Virus record (IMG/VR): IMGVR_UViG_3300012929_000043
Coordinates: 1-21,845 of that record
Direction: 5' to 3' (one strand)
Source of the DNA: a virus
DNA: 21,845 bases
The notes beneath the pieces were generated by a model. The model had not been told where the DNA came from. It saw only the letters and a program-made list of their open reading frames with translations, and did not search any database. The position numbers and the translations under genes were made by a program. Position 1 is the stretch's first letter, and each line of letters starts with the position of its first letter. Shown in pieces: positions 1-5,989 of the stretch.

Positions 1-1052
1 AAGATTTTCTTTCGCCGTGAGGGAATCGCCTGGTTCAATCGGTCGAGGATATGGGAGTCTTTGTGGTATCTCAGCCAGTCGGCGAGGTCGTTTCCGTGCT
101 GGTAGCGTCTCCACGGTAATTCGAGGATAACGGTATCCTCACGGGCCTGCTGTACCTGTTTGAGCATCTTCTGCGCGGCTTCATCGCCCTGTGGTATGTA
201 TAAGAGGGTTCGGGCATCTGCGATTTCCCGCAGCCATTCTCGCTTAAAGAGGGCGGTCGGGGTGCCTACGACGTGGTAGCGATTGCGTTCCTCATTATCC
301 GGGGTGTGGGGTCCCAGAAGGTCATCCAGGGCCTGACACAGGCGCAGGGTGTCGGTTTCCCCCTCCATGAGGATACAGGTATCATAATAGGTCTCCGGCA
401 GATGCTCCGTGCCATAGAGCGTAAAGTAACTTTTTTTCGGGGCGGATTTACTACCGGCCTCATCCCGCAATCGCAAGCCGGTAATTTTTCCATTGTAGTA
501 GTAAGGGAAGGTCAGGCAGTCCCTTAAAAAGTGATCGGGCGCTTTTTCGATGGGAAGAAACCCTACGCCGTACCGTGACAATGTACTATAGTGAATTCCC
601 CTGGCATCGTCGTACCAGCGCACAAGGGGATTATCCTCTGTCAGGAGCAGTTTGGACTCCTCATACAATAAGGTCAGTTTTGGCTGTGGTAGGGGCGGCG
701 TAAAACTGAAGTGGCTATCATCGTGGTAGACCAGTTTCGATTCCTGCCGGAAGGATTCCAGGGCGGGCAGGATTTCCCCTTTGGAGCCACCTGTCAATCT
801 TTCCAGCAGCTCCACCGGGGAGAAGGTCCCGCAGACGAAGCAGTTAAACGTGCCGGTCGTGCGGGATACTCCTGCGGAGGGTGTGCTGTCGTCATGGAAC
901 GGGCAGCGGACGCGGTACCAGGGACTATCCGGTAGGGTTTCGGCAAACTCTAAGTAAGGCTCCAAAAATTCCCGGTAGGTTCCTTTGATTTCCTCAGAGG
1001 GGGCAGCGGCTTCCTTGCCTGCCGGGGCTTCCTCATGCACTTTATTTCTCAC
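1..1052 (-). CDS. DNA primase, CHC2 zinc finger plus TOPRIM (partial, runs off the left edge)
   Basis: My own reverse-strand translation from GTG at 1052 stays open to base 1, giving 350 codons without the C-terminus. Near residues 50-75 it has a CHC2-type zinc ribbon: CPFHDD, then after about 15 residues CFVC. This is the primase zinc-binding fold that contacts template DNA. Further on, ILMEGETDTLRL is the TOPRIM EGxxD motif, followed by a YIPQGDEA segment where the second acidic TOPRIM motif is expected. Such proteins make RNA primers for phage DNA replication. The reading frame has no ATG early on. GTG at 1052 was chosen because an AAGG Shine-Dalgarno inside the shared 11-bp start motif lies just upstream. 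GTG at 1040 is an alternative. A C-terminal helicase domain, if present, would lie outside the window. Family assignment is confident; whether it is a primase-helicase is unknown. Confidence 0.88.
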   Translation of the reverse strand, partial: MRNKVHEEAPAGKEAAAPSEEIKGTYREFLEPYLEFAETLPDSPWYRVRCPFHDDSTPSAGVSRTTGTFNCFVCGTFSPVELLERLTGGSKGEILPALESFRQESKLVYHDDSHFSFTPPLPQPKLTLLYEESKLLLTEDNPLVRWYDDARGIHYSTLSRYGVGFLPIEKAPDHFLRDCLTFPYYYNGKITGLRLRDEAGSKSAPKKSYFTLYGTEHLPETYYDTCILMEGETDTLRLCQALDDLLGPHTPDNEERNRYHVVGTPTALFKREWLREIADARTLLYIPQGDEAAQKMLKQVQQAREDTVILELPWRRYQHGNDLADWLRYHKDSHILDRLNQAIPSRRKKI

Positions 1053-1057
1053 AGGGG

Positions 1058-1081
1058 GTAAGTACCTTAGTTATAATTATA
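1058..1081 (-). promoter_or_regulatory. Primase leader: TATAATTATA -10 element and start-associated motif
   Basis: On the minus strand a TATAAT (1076-1081), continuing as TATAATTATA, precedes AAGGTACTTAC (1058-1068), which ends 5 nt before the GTG. The same two elements occur in front of the 65-aa gene at 5250 and the 82-aa gene at 16315. No TTGACA is visible 17 bp upstream of this -10, so the promoter is weaker or needs an activator. Confidence 0.5.
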
Positions 1082-1095
1082 GATGGGGAGGGGGT

Positions 1096-1128
1096 AAAAA
1101 GGACGGAGGGAAAAGGCCCCCTCCGCCT
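1096..1128 (-). terminator. Rho-independent terminator, minus strand
   Basis: On the minus strand a stem of GGAGGG pairing with CCCTCC (extended by a G-C pair, then a mismatch) is followed directly by five T residues (A run at 1096-1100 on the plus strand). It would end transcripts of the upstream minus-strand genes or of the candidate small RNA just before the primase promoter. Confidence 0.7.
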
Positions 1129-1265
1129 TAGATGCTACCTCAGTTCAAACGATGTTAGAGTATCACACTCGTTTCAACACCATATTGGTTCGGCTAAAGG
1201 CTTCTCTCCTCGTGAGAAAATTGAGGGTGGTTTAACGGGGAGGGGCGGCATAGCGCATACCAGTA
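1096..1265 (-). ncRNA. Candidate structured small RNA
   Basis: This stretch has no convincing reading frame. It begins after a possible promoter (TTGACA 1288-1293, TATAAC 1267-1272; the 15-bp spacing is short) and ends in the terminator at 1096-1128. The transcript could fold into a nested helix: AAACGA pairs with UCGUUU around an inner GAGU-GUGAU-ACUC hairpin, with a UUCUC/GAGAA hairpin upstream. It could be a phage regulatory RNA or simply an untranslated 3' region of the upstream operon. I do not recognise an RNA family. Confidence 0.28.
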
Positions 1266-1266
1266 G

Positions 1267-1293
1267 GTTATACCTATTTCCGGGGGCTGTCAA
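1267..1293 (-). promoter_or_regulatory. Possible minus-strand promoter for the candidate small RNA
   Basis: TTGACA at 1288-1293 and TATAAC at 1267-1272 on the minus strand, with a 15-bp spacer, shorter than the usual 16-18 bp. The perfect -35 makes it worth recording, but the spacing keeps confidence low. Confidence 0.3.
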
Positions 1294-1303
1294 GCAGAAA
1301 CAT

Positions 1304-1354
1304 TTATCGGTAGGCTCCCCCTTCGTTTTCCCAGTGGGGAAGTACGATCTTCAT
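1304..1354 (-). CDS. Possible 16-residue peptide after the coiled-coil gene
   Basis: An AGGAG sequence overlapping the end of the 105-aa gene is followed 12 nt later by ATG at 1354, opening a 16-codon frame (MKIVLPHWENEGGAYR). It could be a mini-protein, the remnant of a longer gene, or chance. The good ribosome site and downstream position in the same transcript are the only support. Confidence 0.15.
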   Translation of the reverse strand: MKIVLPHWENEGGAYR

Positions 1355-1359
1355 CTGTG

Positions 1360-1677
1360 CTATAGTCTCCTGATATTGTCGCCGGGAATTTCGTAACTGC
1401 TAACGAGGGCAGACGGTTCTTCCAGGTCGAATTCCGGCACTCCCTTTAGAATTATGTTCTCCCGCCTCAGTGCGTACAATTCTTTTCTCAGTGCGTACAA
1501 TTCTTTCCTGAGTGCGGTCAAAGTCCTGTAGGATTCTACAAGAATAACAACGACATCAGCATCAATGGTGGTACGAGTCCCCAATGATTTCGATTTCCAC
1601 GCCCGATATGCTGCGTTGTCCAGCAGTTCCCCGGTCAGCATCGACAGTTCTGGTTCTCTGTTGGTCATGTCAGGCAT
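1360..1677 (-). CDS. Small coiled-coil protein, 105 aa, unknown function
   Basis: I chose ATG at 1677 because GAGGAGGG lies 8 nt upstream and the start overlaps the stop of the preceding 84-aa gene by 8 bases, a translationally coupled arrangement. A longer frame reaches back to 1860 but would overlap that gene almost entirely. The centre has three heptad-like units (ALRKELY, ALRKELY, ALRREN), which should form a short coiled coil and probably a dimer. It is preceded by a helix with an acidic/hydrophobic DADVVVILVESYRTL stretch. There is no signal peptide or membrane segment. The gene sits between the 84-aa gene and the possible 16-aa peptide in the minus-strand early-type operon. Function not recognised. 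Confidence 0.6.
   Translation of the reverse strand: MPDMTNREPELSMLTGELLDNAAYRAWKSKSLGTRTTIDADVVVILVESYRTLTALRKELYALRKELYALRRENIILKGVPEFDLEEPSALVSSYEIPGDNIRRL
1466..1506 (-). repeat. 21-bp tandem repeat in the coiled-coil gene
   Basis: CTCAGTGCGTACAATTCTTT occurs at 1466-1485 and again at 1487-1506 (period 21 bp), with a partial third copy starting near 1507. It encodes the repeated heptad ALRKELY, so coiled-coil length could vary by slippage in whole heptads. Confidence 0.9.
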
Positions 1678-1924
1678 TCTCTTTGCCCTCCTCCGGGGAT
1701 TTGTCCAACTCCAATAGAAGCGCGTCTGCGAACCGTACTGCCTCTGTCGCTGTGTAGTTCGGGAAAGTTGCATACTCTGGACTACGGGCGGCAAGGATAC
1801 CCGTAAGTGCAGCGGCGGCGAAGTAGTCACGGCGGATAGCACGGTCCCCAGTGGTTTCAATCCTCACCGGCCCCGAAGAGCCGGTGCAACTTTCTTTGAC
1901 CGGTTCTGTCGTTATATCTTCCAT
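1670..1924 (-). CDS. Small phage protein of the RDYFAAAAL type, 84 aa
   Basis: The start ATG at 1924 lies 2 nt after the stop of the 278-aa gene, and there is no strong Shine-Dalgarno, so translation is probably coupled. The central RDYFAAAALTGILAARS followed by a second helix (TATEAVRFADALLLELDK) matches a small protein pattern seen in many phages and prophages. There, a DYFAAxAL helix is followed by an alanine-rich helix ending in A-D-A-(M/L)-L. No biochemical role is established to my knowledge. It is cytosolic and helical, with no cysteines positioned for metal binding beyond a single C near the N-terminus. Reality of the gene is well supported; function is unknown. Confidence 0.75.
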   Translation of the reverse strand: MEDITTEPVKESCTGSSGPVRIETTGDRAIRRDYFAAAALTGILAARSPEYATFPNYTATEAVRFADALLLELDKSPEEGKENA

Positions 1925-1926
1925 GA

Positions 1927-2763
1927 TTATTTATCCAGTCCCATCTTCGCCCGCCAGAGGGCGCGATAGTCTATGTTCGCCTTACTACCCCGTACCCCTT
2001 TTAGAGTGTAGCGAGAGTTTAGTACGGTGATTCCGTCCAGTTTGTAGCCCTCTATAACCTCATAACGTTTATTCTGTGCCTCAGATTTCGTCTTAAAGGT
2101 TTCGATAAGCACCACTTCGTAGGTAGCGTTTGCCTCTACTAACTCGTTTATCTTTTTGATGTACGCGGCAGGTTTTGTCTTACCCCGCCCCTTCTTATCC
2201 TGCGCGGCATAGAAGTCCAGGGAATTTCGGAGGTCTTCCGCGCTGGTATGTTGGGAGAGCATGACATAGAAGGGGTTGCCGGACTGATAGTAGGTATCCC
2301 GGAATTTTTGGGGTTTTGCGTTCATTACTTCATCCTGGCTATCTCCTAATACATAGACGCTCCATGTCTGATTGGTCTTGATGAGCGCGGAGAGGGCTGC
2401 CGATAGTTCGGTGTAGTGTTCTGTTTGATAGGCTTTTTTAGCCTCTATCGCCAGCGATTTTGTCAGATGGTGAGAAAGGATACAGGTTTCTGTATCTTCA
2501 TTCCTTGACCAGAGGGCTTCAATGGCGAGGCAAAGTGTTACCTGTGGTCGTTTGCCGTTGATCAATTCCTGCTTTACCGTGTTCAAGCGGTCTTCCGGGT
2601 CTTGTACCGTGACCCCCAGGAAGTAGGGTTGCTTTGTTAGTACCCCCTGATAGGCATAAAGGGTGTAGTTCCCTTCCTCCTGGGCATCCGTCAAATCTTC
2701 CTGCTTCTGCGACTCTAATATCAATTCGGGTACTCCTTTCGGGGAATAGGTATGTTTTATCAT
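1927..2763 (-). CDS. 278-aa protein, probable tandem degenerate GIY-YIG fold
   Basis: The first half has YTLYAYQG, then YFLGVTVQDPEDRL and, later, SLAIEAKKAYQTEHY. This order (GIY-like strand, YIG-like strand with following Arg, then Glu in a helix) resembles a GIY-YIG nuclease module. The second half repeats it: WSVYVL, NPFYVMLS, AYIKKINELVEANATYEVVLIETFKTKSEA, then N-R-Y-E-VIEGY and VLNSRY. This resembles LEM3-like GIY-YIG proteins, with a late lysine and a glutamate helix. Catalytic signature residues are imperfect in both halves, so nuclease activity is uncertain. ATG 2763 has no clear Shine-Dalgarno. An overlapping frame from ATG 2794 is less protein-like. First gene of the minus-strand operon, beside the iteron region. 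Confidence 0.6.
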   Translation of the reverse strand: MIKHTYSPKGVPELILESQKQEDLTDAQEEGNYTLYAYQGVLTKQPYFLGVTVQDPEDRLNTVKQELINGKRPQVTLCLAIEALWSRNEDTETCILSHHLTKSLAIEAKKAYQTEHYTELSAALSALIKTNQTWSVYVLGDSQDEVMNAKPQKFRDTYYQSGNPFYVMLSQHTSAEDLRNSLDFYAAQDKKGRGKTKPAAYIKKINELVEANATYEVVLIETFKTKSEAQNKRYEVIEGYKLDGITVLNSRYTLKGVRGSKANIDYRALWRAKMGLDK

Positions 2764-2832
2764 TTAGTAGGTAGTCTGTCAAGTATTTTGCCATACAAAG
2801 TGATTAAGATTAAAATAAATTTTTATGGTTGT

Positions 2833-2865
2833 GGTATAGTCATGGTATGTTCATGGTATATATGT
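2833..2865 (+). repeat. Three 11-bp tandem iterons
   Basis: GGTATAGTCAT (2833-2843), GGTATGTTCAT (2844-2854) and GGTATATATGT (2855-2865) follow without gaps. An 11-bp period is close to one helical turn, so a protein would meet each copy on the same face of DNA. This suggests an operator or replication-initiator binding array. Confidence 0.7.
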
Positions 2866-2935
2866 TGAAAGTGTAGGATAGTTTTATAACAAGTTTTATT
2901 GTATTCATGTACCTCACTATCACTCACCATCGTTT

Positions 2936-2948
2936 ATTATCCGATAAT
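2936..2948. promoter_or_regulatory. 13-bp perfect palindrome, operator-like
   Basis: ATTATC-C-GATAAT has perfect 6-bp arms around one base. It lies in the divergent intergenic region about 70 bp from the iterons, where a dimeric repressor site would be expected. No repressor gene is visible in the window. Confidence 0.45.
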
Positions 2949-2972
2949 ATCCTTTCTTTCGTACATGTGGGA

Positions 2973-2997
2973 GGGGGGGGGTATTACCCCCACCCCC
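2973..2997. repeat. G9 run facing C-runs: hairpin or quadruplex-prone tract
   Basis: Nine consecutive G (2973-2981), a 5-base TATTA loop, then C5-A-C5. GGGGG and CCCCC can pair directly across the loop. The minus strand reads G5-T-G5 followed by GG tracts, so quadruplex formation is possible. No T-run follows on either side, so it is not a standard terminator. Confidence 0.6.
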
Positions 2998-3267
2998 ACC
3001 AACACGTAAAAAAGGAAGGTTATCGGGAATAATACGTGGGATGAGATGAATAGCACCGAATTATGAAGAAAAGAAAAATAGGGAAATTTTTGCCCAGAAA
3101 ATCCCCTGCCTGTGCGCCGGATGGGGTAAACGTCCCGGATAGCGCGCGGAATAGCACAGAAGTCAAGCCAGGGGTGTAGAAATGGGTATTTTGAAGGGGG
3201 GTTGAACCAGGGATTGCAGGCAGCAGGGGGATATGCCGGAAAAGGGCTATAAATATTGAAAATTTTG

Positions 3268-3276
3268 TGATAGAAT
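3268..3276 (+). promoter_or_regulatory. Extended -10 promoter for the ParB-methyltransferase gene
   Basis: TG-A-TAGAAT is an extended -10 box (TAGAAT 3271-3276). Transcription would begin near 3283, only about 5 nt before ATG 3288. This argues for that ATG over the upstream GTG at 3267 and implies a nearly leaderless mRNA. No -35 match is visible. Confidence 0.45.
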
Positions 3277-3287
3277 GCAGTACCGAA

Positions 3288-5063
3288 ATGGCTAAAAAGT
3301 CTGTTACCCCGCCGCCGATTCTCAACCAGGAGTATGCCAGGGTTAGCGTGGATGTCCTGAAACTGCATCCCCGCAATATCCGGCAAGGAGACACGGGGGC
3401 TATTTATGAGTCTATTGAGGCGAATGGGTTCTACGGAGCCTGTGTGGTACAGCGATCCACAAACTTTGTTCTGGCAGGCAATCACAGGCTTATCGGGGCG
3501 AAGAATGCCGGATTGAAAGAGGTTCCGGTTATCTGGGTGGATGTGGATGACGAAGCGGCCCTGCGTATCATGCTGGTAGACAATCGTACCAATGATTTAG
3601 CGTCAAATTCGGAAGCGGCCCTTGCGGAATTACTCACGGAACTGGCAAGAACGCCGGTCGGACTCGCCGGGACAGGTTTTGACGGTGATGACCTGGATTT
3701 ATTGCTTTCGGACCTGGCTCGCCCGATGCCGGATACATCAGGAGACAGGATTACCCCGGAGGCAGCCCGGAAGACATTAGCGGAGCGGTTCGGCGTTCCC
3801 CCTTTCTCCGTTCTGGACGCACGGCAAGGATACTGGCAGGATAGAAAACGGGCATGGCTCGCCCTCGGTATACAGAGTGAACTGGGCCGGGGAGAGAATC
3901 CACAGGAACCCTCTAACGCTCCCGGAGGCGCACCCCGTCCGGCGACGCGCCTCCGGGATGGGGAAACAGTACGCGGCGACAGTAAGGGGAAAGCATTAAA
4001 TCCTGCCCGTTGCTTTGGGCAGGATTTAATGCGCGGCGAAGGGACGAACGTACTGCCGGGTAAGAAAGACCGTCTGACCTGGGTTCCCGGAGATAGGGAA
4101 AAACAAGATTTAGACGAGACCAGCCGCAAGAATCTTGCGGCTGGTCGGAAGCCTGCGCATTCGATACCTGGCGGGGGAACCGGTAAAAACAGTGGATACA
4201 TGTTTCGTACTGAAGGGGGCGATAGCCCCCTGAAGGAGATTCAGCAGGAAGCAGACAAAAAACTCGGCGGCCTTATCCGTCCAAGTAAGGCCGCCGAGTT
4301 TGATGGCTACCGAGTACAGAACGGGGAACGTGAGACGCCGGAAGTAAGCGGAACCTCTATCTTTGACCCGGTGCTTTGTGAACTCGCGTACCGCTGGTTT
4401 TGCCCACCGGAGGCGCAGGTATTAGACCCGTTCGCCGGGGGGTCTGTGCGGGGCGTTGTGGCGTCCCTGTTGGGGTATCTATATACTGGCGTGGAACTTC
4501 GCGGGGAGCAGGTCGCCGCAAACGAGGTACAGGGGAAGGAAATCGGAAACTCGGAAAAACCGTGCCGGTGGATAACGGGGGATTCCCGGAATATTGAAAT
4601 CCTTGCGCCAGGGGAATATGATTTTGTTTTCTCCTGCCCTCCGTATGCCGATTTAGAGCGGTATAGCGAAGACCCGCAGGACATCAGTACCCTGGAATAT
4701 CGGGAATTCCTCACGGTGTACCGGGGGATAATCGCCGGGGCGGTGGGGATGTTGAAACCGGAACGTTTTGCCTGCTTCGTGGTCGGGGATGTGCGGGACA
4801 GGAAGCGGGGATTTTACCATAACTTCGTCTCTGATACGATACAGGCGTTTTTAGATGCCGGAATGGAACTCTATAATGAAGCAATTCTAATAACTTCGGT
4901 GGGTTCGCTTCCCATTCGAGTAGGAAAGCAGTTCGGCTCCTACCGTAAACTGGGTAAAACTCACCAGAACGTACTGGTATTTTACAAGGGGAATCAAAAG
5001 AACATCCCCGGCATTTTCGGGGATGTTGACTTTACAGAGGCGGAGGAAACGGCTACCGCATGA
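3288..5063 (+). CDS. ParB-like domain / DNA methyltransferase fusion, 591 aa
   Basis: Residues 18-105 form a ParB/sulfiredoxin-type domain: LKLHPRNIRQGD, the GNHR signature at 64-67, and VDNRTND. Residues about 355-585 form an N4-cytosine/N6-adenine-type methyltransferase, with SAM motif VLDPFAGGSVRG (380 on) and the catalytic SCPPY at 449-453, a variant of (S/D/N)PP(Y/W). ParB-methylase fusions are frequent in phages and probably modify phage DNA against restriction. The ParB part lacks the downstream helix-turn-helix of true partition proteins, so parS binding is not expected. The linker (about 205-340) is low-complexity, Gly/Pro/Arg-rich, and encoded by strong inverted repeats. ATG 3288 was chosen from promoter position; GTG 3267 would add seven residues. 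The 3' end overlaps the convergent 65-aa gene by 11 bp. Confidence 0.88.
   Translation: MAKKSVTPPPILNQEYARVSVDVLKLHPRNIRQGDTGAIYESIEANGFYGACVVQRSTNFVLAGNHRLIGAKNAGLKEVPVIWVDVDDEAALRIMLVDNRTNDLASNSEAALAELLTELARTPVGLAGTGFDGDDLDLLLSDLARPMPDTSGDRITPEAARKTLAERFGVPPFSVLDARQGYWQDRKRAWLALGIQSELGRGENPQEPSNAPGGAPRPATRLRDGETVRGDSKGKALNPARCFGQDLMRGEGTNVLPGKKDRLTWVPGDREKQDLDETSRKNLAAGRKPAHSIPGGGTGKNSGYMFRTEGGDSPLKEIQQEADKKLGGLIRPSKAAEFDGYRVQNGERETPEVSGTSIFDPVLCELAYRWFCPPEAQVLDPFAGGSVRGVVASLLGYLYTGVELRGEQVAANEVQGKEIGNSEKPCRWITGDSRNIEILAPGEYDFVFSCPPYADLERYSEDPQDISTLEYREFLTVYRGIIAGAVGMLKPERFACFVVGDVRDRKRGFYHNFVSDTIQAFLDAGMELYNEAILITSVGSLPIRVGKQFGSYRKLGKTHQNVLVFYKGNQKNIPGIFGDVDFTEAEETATA
3920..3958. repeat. 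Linker hairpin 1: 12-bp inverted repeat
   Basis: TCCCGGAGGCGC (3920-3931) and its exact complement (3947-3958) flank a 15-base loop, inside the ParB-methyltransferase coding sequence. Confidence 0.9.
3993..4032. repeat. Linker hairpin 2: 16-bp inverted repeat
   Basis: GCATTAAATCCTGCCC (3993-4008) and its exact complement (4017-4032) flank an 8-base loop. An outer CAGTACG/CGTACTG pair encloses it. In-frame, inside the coding sequence. Confidence 0.93.
4118..4146. repeat. Linker hairpin 3: 29-bp palindrome
   Basis: GACCAGCCGCAAG (4118-4130) pairs exactly with 4134-4146 across AAT. Counting the A-T closing pair, the 29 bp form a perfect palindrome around one base. In-frame, inside the coding sequence. 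Confidence 0.93.
4215..4230. repeat. Linker hairpin 4: 6-bp stem, tetraloop
   Basis: GGGGGC (4215-4220) pairs with GCCCCC (4225-4230) across GATA. Shorter than the others but in the same series. Confidence 0.75.
4260..4301. repeat. Linker hairpin 5: 16-bp inverted repeat
   Basis: AAACTCGGCGGCCTTA (4260-4275) and its exact complement (4286-4301) flank a 10-base loop, at the end of the linker just before the methyltransferase domain begins. Confidence 0.93.
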
Positions 5064-5250
5064 GGGCAAGCGCGGAGGCAGGTTTGAACGGTTTTTTATA
5101 CTTCCTGGCTATCTCCTTGCCCTTTACATTGATAGCGTCAGCAAGCAGTTGGGCAGCGGCCTTCATTTCATCATAGGAGCCTGCCCCGGCATAGAAACGG
5201 ACTTTTGCCGATTGCAGGGATTCACGAAGGGTAAGGATTTCAGGGTTCAT
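5053..5250 (-). CDS. Small helical protein, 65 aa, moron-like single gene
   Basis: This gene is transcribed against its plus-strand neighbours from its own consensus promoter (5279-5307) and starts at ATG 5250. GAGG inside the shared start-associated motif precedes the start. The product is basic and helical (LRESLQSAKVRF, DEMKAAAQLLADAINVKGKEIARKYKK) with no cysteines or membrane segment. Its 3' end overlaps the methyltransferase gene by 11 bp. One short reversed gene with a dedicated promoter is the usual look of a phage moron, often involved in host takeover or defence escape, but no homologue is recognised. The function is unknown. Confidence 0.72.
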   Translation of the reverse strand: MNPEILTLRESLQSAKVRFYAGAGSYDEMKAAAQLLADAINVKGKEIARKYKKPFKPASALALMR

Positions 5251-5253
5251 TTT

Positions 5254-5264
5254 GTAAGTACCTC
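5254..5264 (-). promoter_or_regulatory. Start-associated motif, copy 2
   Basis: GAGGTACTTAC on the minus strand, 3 nt before ATG 5250. Shared with genes starting at 1052, 15639, 15859 and 16315. Confidence 0.7.
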
Positions 5265-5278
5265 AGATTGATACTATA

Positions 5279-5307
5279 ATTATAATCTATCAATTTAGAA
5301 TTGTCAA
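5279..5307 (-). promoter_or_regulatory. Consensus sigma-70 promoter for the 65-aa gene
   Basis: On the minus strand TTGACA (5302-5307), 17-bp spacer, TATAAT (5279-5284): a full consensus match. The -10 continues as TATAATTATA. TTGATA in the spacer and TATCAA after the -10 form an outer inverted repeat that could be an operator. Predicted start near 5272 gives a leader of about 22 nt. The -35 lies just upstream of the terS start on the other strand. Confidence 0.85.
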
Positions 5308-5318
5308 GGAAGAAAATA

Positions 5319-5744
5319 ATGGCAGGTCGGCCTACAAAACTTACACTACAAATTCAGGAGGATATTTGTAAAGCCCTCCTCGCAGGAAACCATTTTTCAA
5401 CGGCTGCTCAGTACGCAGGTGTAGACATAAGTACGGCTAAAGATTGGGTTTTACGGGGTGAAGGACGAATAAAAGGACGCCCTGCCACGGCAGAATATGT
5501 TGCATTTGCGGTCGCTGTTCGTAAGGCGGAGACCGATGCCGAGGTTCGGACCGTTGCAAACTGGCAAAATGCGATCCCGAACAACTGGCAAGCAGCACGG
5601 GATTTCTTAGCACGACGGTACCCGAAACGATGGCAGGAGAAGAAAAGAATCGAACTCGCTGACCTTACCCCAGAGCAAATAATGGCGCTATTGCTTGAGG
5701 AAGGCGATACCCCAGGGGACGATACTACCGAGGGAGAAGAATGA
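5319..5744 (+). CDS. terS: Terminase small subunit, 141 aa
   Basis: The N-terminus MAGRPTKLT, followed by ICKALLAGNHFSTAAQYAGVDISTAKDWVLRGEG, is a helix-turn-helix DNA-binding segment of the kind used by small terminases to recognise the packaging site. A conserved central part follows (FAVAVRKAETDAEVRTVANWQNAIPNNW, then AARDFLARRYPKRWQEKKRIEL). The acidic C-terminus would contact the large subunit. ATG 5319 was chosen because AAGGA sits a normal distance upstream; a frame from TTG 5301 adds only six residues without support. The next gene overlaps its stop by 4 bp. The packaging site (cos or pac) may lie near this gene but cannot be identified. Confidence 0.85.
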   Translation: MAGRPTKLTLQIQEDICKALLAGNHFSTAAQYAGVDISTAKDWVLRGEGRIKGRPATAEYVAFAVAVRKAETDAEVRTVANWQNAIPNNWQAARDFLARRYPKRWQEKKRIELADLTPEQIMALLLEEGDTPGDDTTEGEE

Positions 5745-5974
5745 GTAAGGCTAAAAAACTACCACGAGTGATTATTCGCTCTGCCATTTTCTTGCGTCTC
5801 GCTACGGAACTTGAACACCTTGACAGTCTGGGAACATTTTATGCAGAATTCGATGAATCCGATATAGATAATGTCATCGCAGAAGTTCAAGCCCTGCGAG
5901 ATGAGTTCTCTGTACGCGGTATCCCGTTTCTTCATCATCCGGTATCTGACCCTAACTGTACCATAGAGAAGTAG
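5741..5974 (+). CDS. Hypothetical protein between terminase genes, 77 aa
   Basis: Starts at an ATGA overlap with the terS stop, preceded by GGGAGAAG, so it is translationally coupled. The product has a basic start (MSKAKKLPRVIIRSAIFLRL) followed by an acidic helix (FDESDIDNVIAEVQALRDEF). No motif is recognised. Its position, tight coupling and length suggest an accessory packaging or regulatory protein, but that is inference from location only. Confidence 0.6.
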   Translation: MSKAKKLPRVIIRSAIFLRLATELEHLDSLGTFYAEFDESDIDNVIAEVQALRDEFSVRGIPFLHHPVSDPNCTIEK

Positions 5975-5988
5975 GGAAACTATTTCCC
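5974..5988 (+). promoter_or_regulatory. Hairpin abutting the large-terminase start codon
   Basis: GGGAAA (5974-5979) pairs with TTTCCC (5983-5988) across CTA, ending 1 nt before ATG 5990. No separate Shine-Dalgarno is present. Similar hairpins precede the HNH and portal starts. Confidence 0.6.
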
Positions 5989-5989
5989 C

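Larger units (their letters stand above)
2764..3287. other. Divergent non-coding region (possible regulatory region or origin)
   Basis: About 520 bp separates the diverging 278-aa and ParB-methyltransferase genes. It holds an AT-rich stretch (about 2800-2950) with three 11-bp iterons, a 13-bp palindrome and a long G/C hairpin. From 3005 to 3240 I see no gene, consensus promoter or terminator. Frames crossing it on the minus strand overlap the methyltransferase and look like shadows. No clear DnaA box was found. Confidence 0.55.

Noticed and set aside
2519-2794. 91-aa frame starting MAKYLTDYLLNDKT upstream of the 278-aa gene
   Set aside because: The start looks plausible, but the rest turns into Gly/Pro/Arg-rich shadow sequence. 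A frameshift joining it to the 278-aa frame is possible but unsupported.
2955-3005. Rho-independent terminator at the G-run hairpin
   Set aside because: No T-run follows the stem on either strand.
2937-3485. 182-aa and 124-aa minus-strand reading frames across the divergent region
   Set aside because: They overlap the ParB domain coding sequence antisense, have odd low-complexity composition and no ribosome site.
3288-3600. ParB domain as a partition protein for the parS site
   Set aside because: No helix-turn-helix follows the ParB-like domain and it is fused to a methyltransferase, so parS binding is not expected.
3482-4201. 239-aa minus-strand frame
   Set aside because: Antisense shadow of the ParB-methyltransferase gene, rich in Ser/Arg/Pro as expected for a reversed GC-rich frame.
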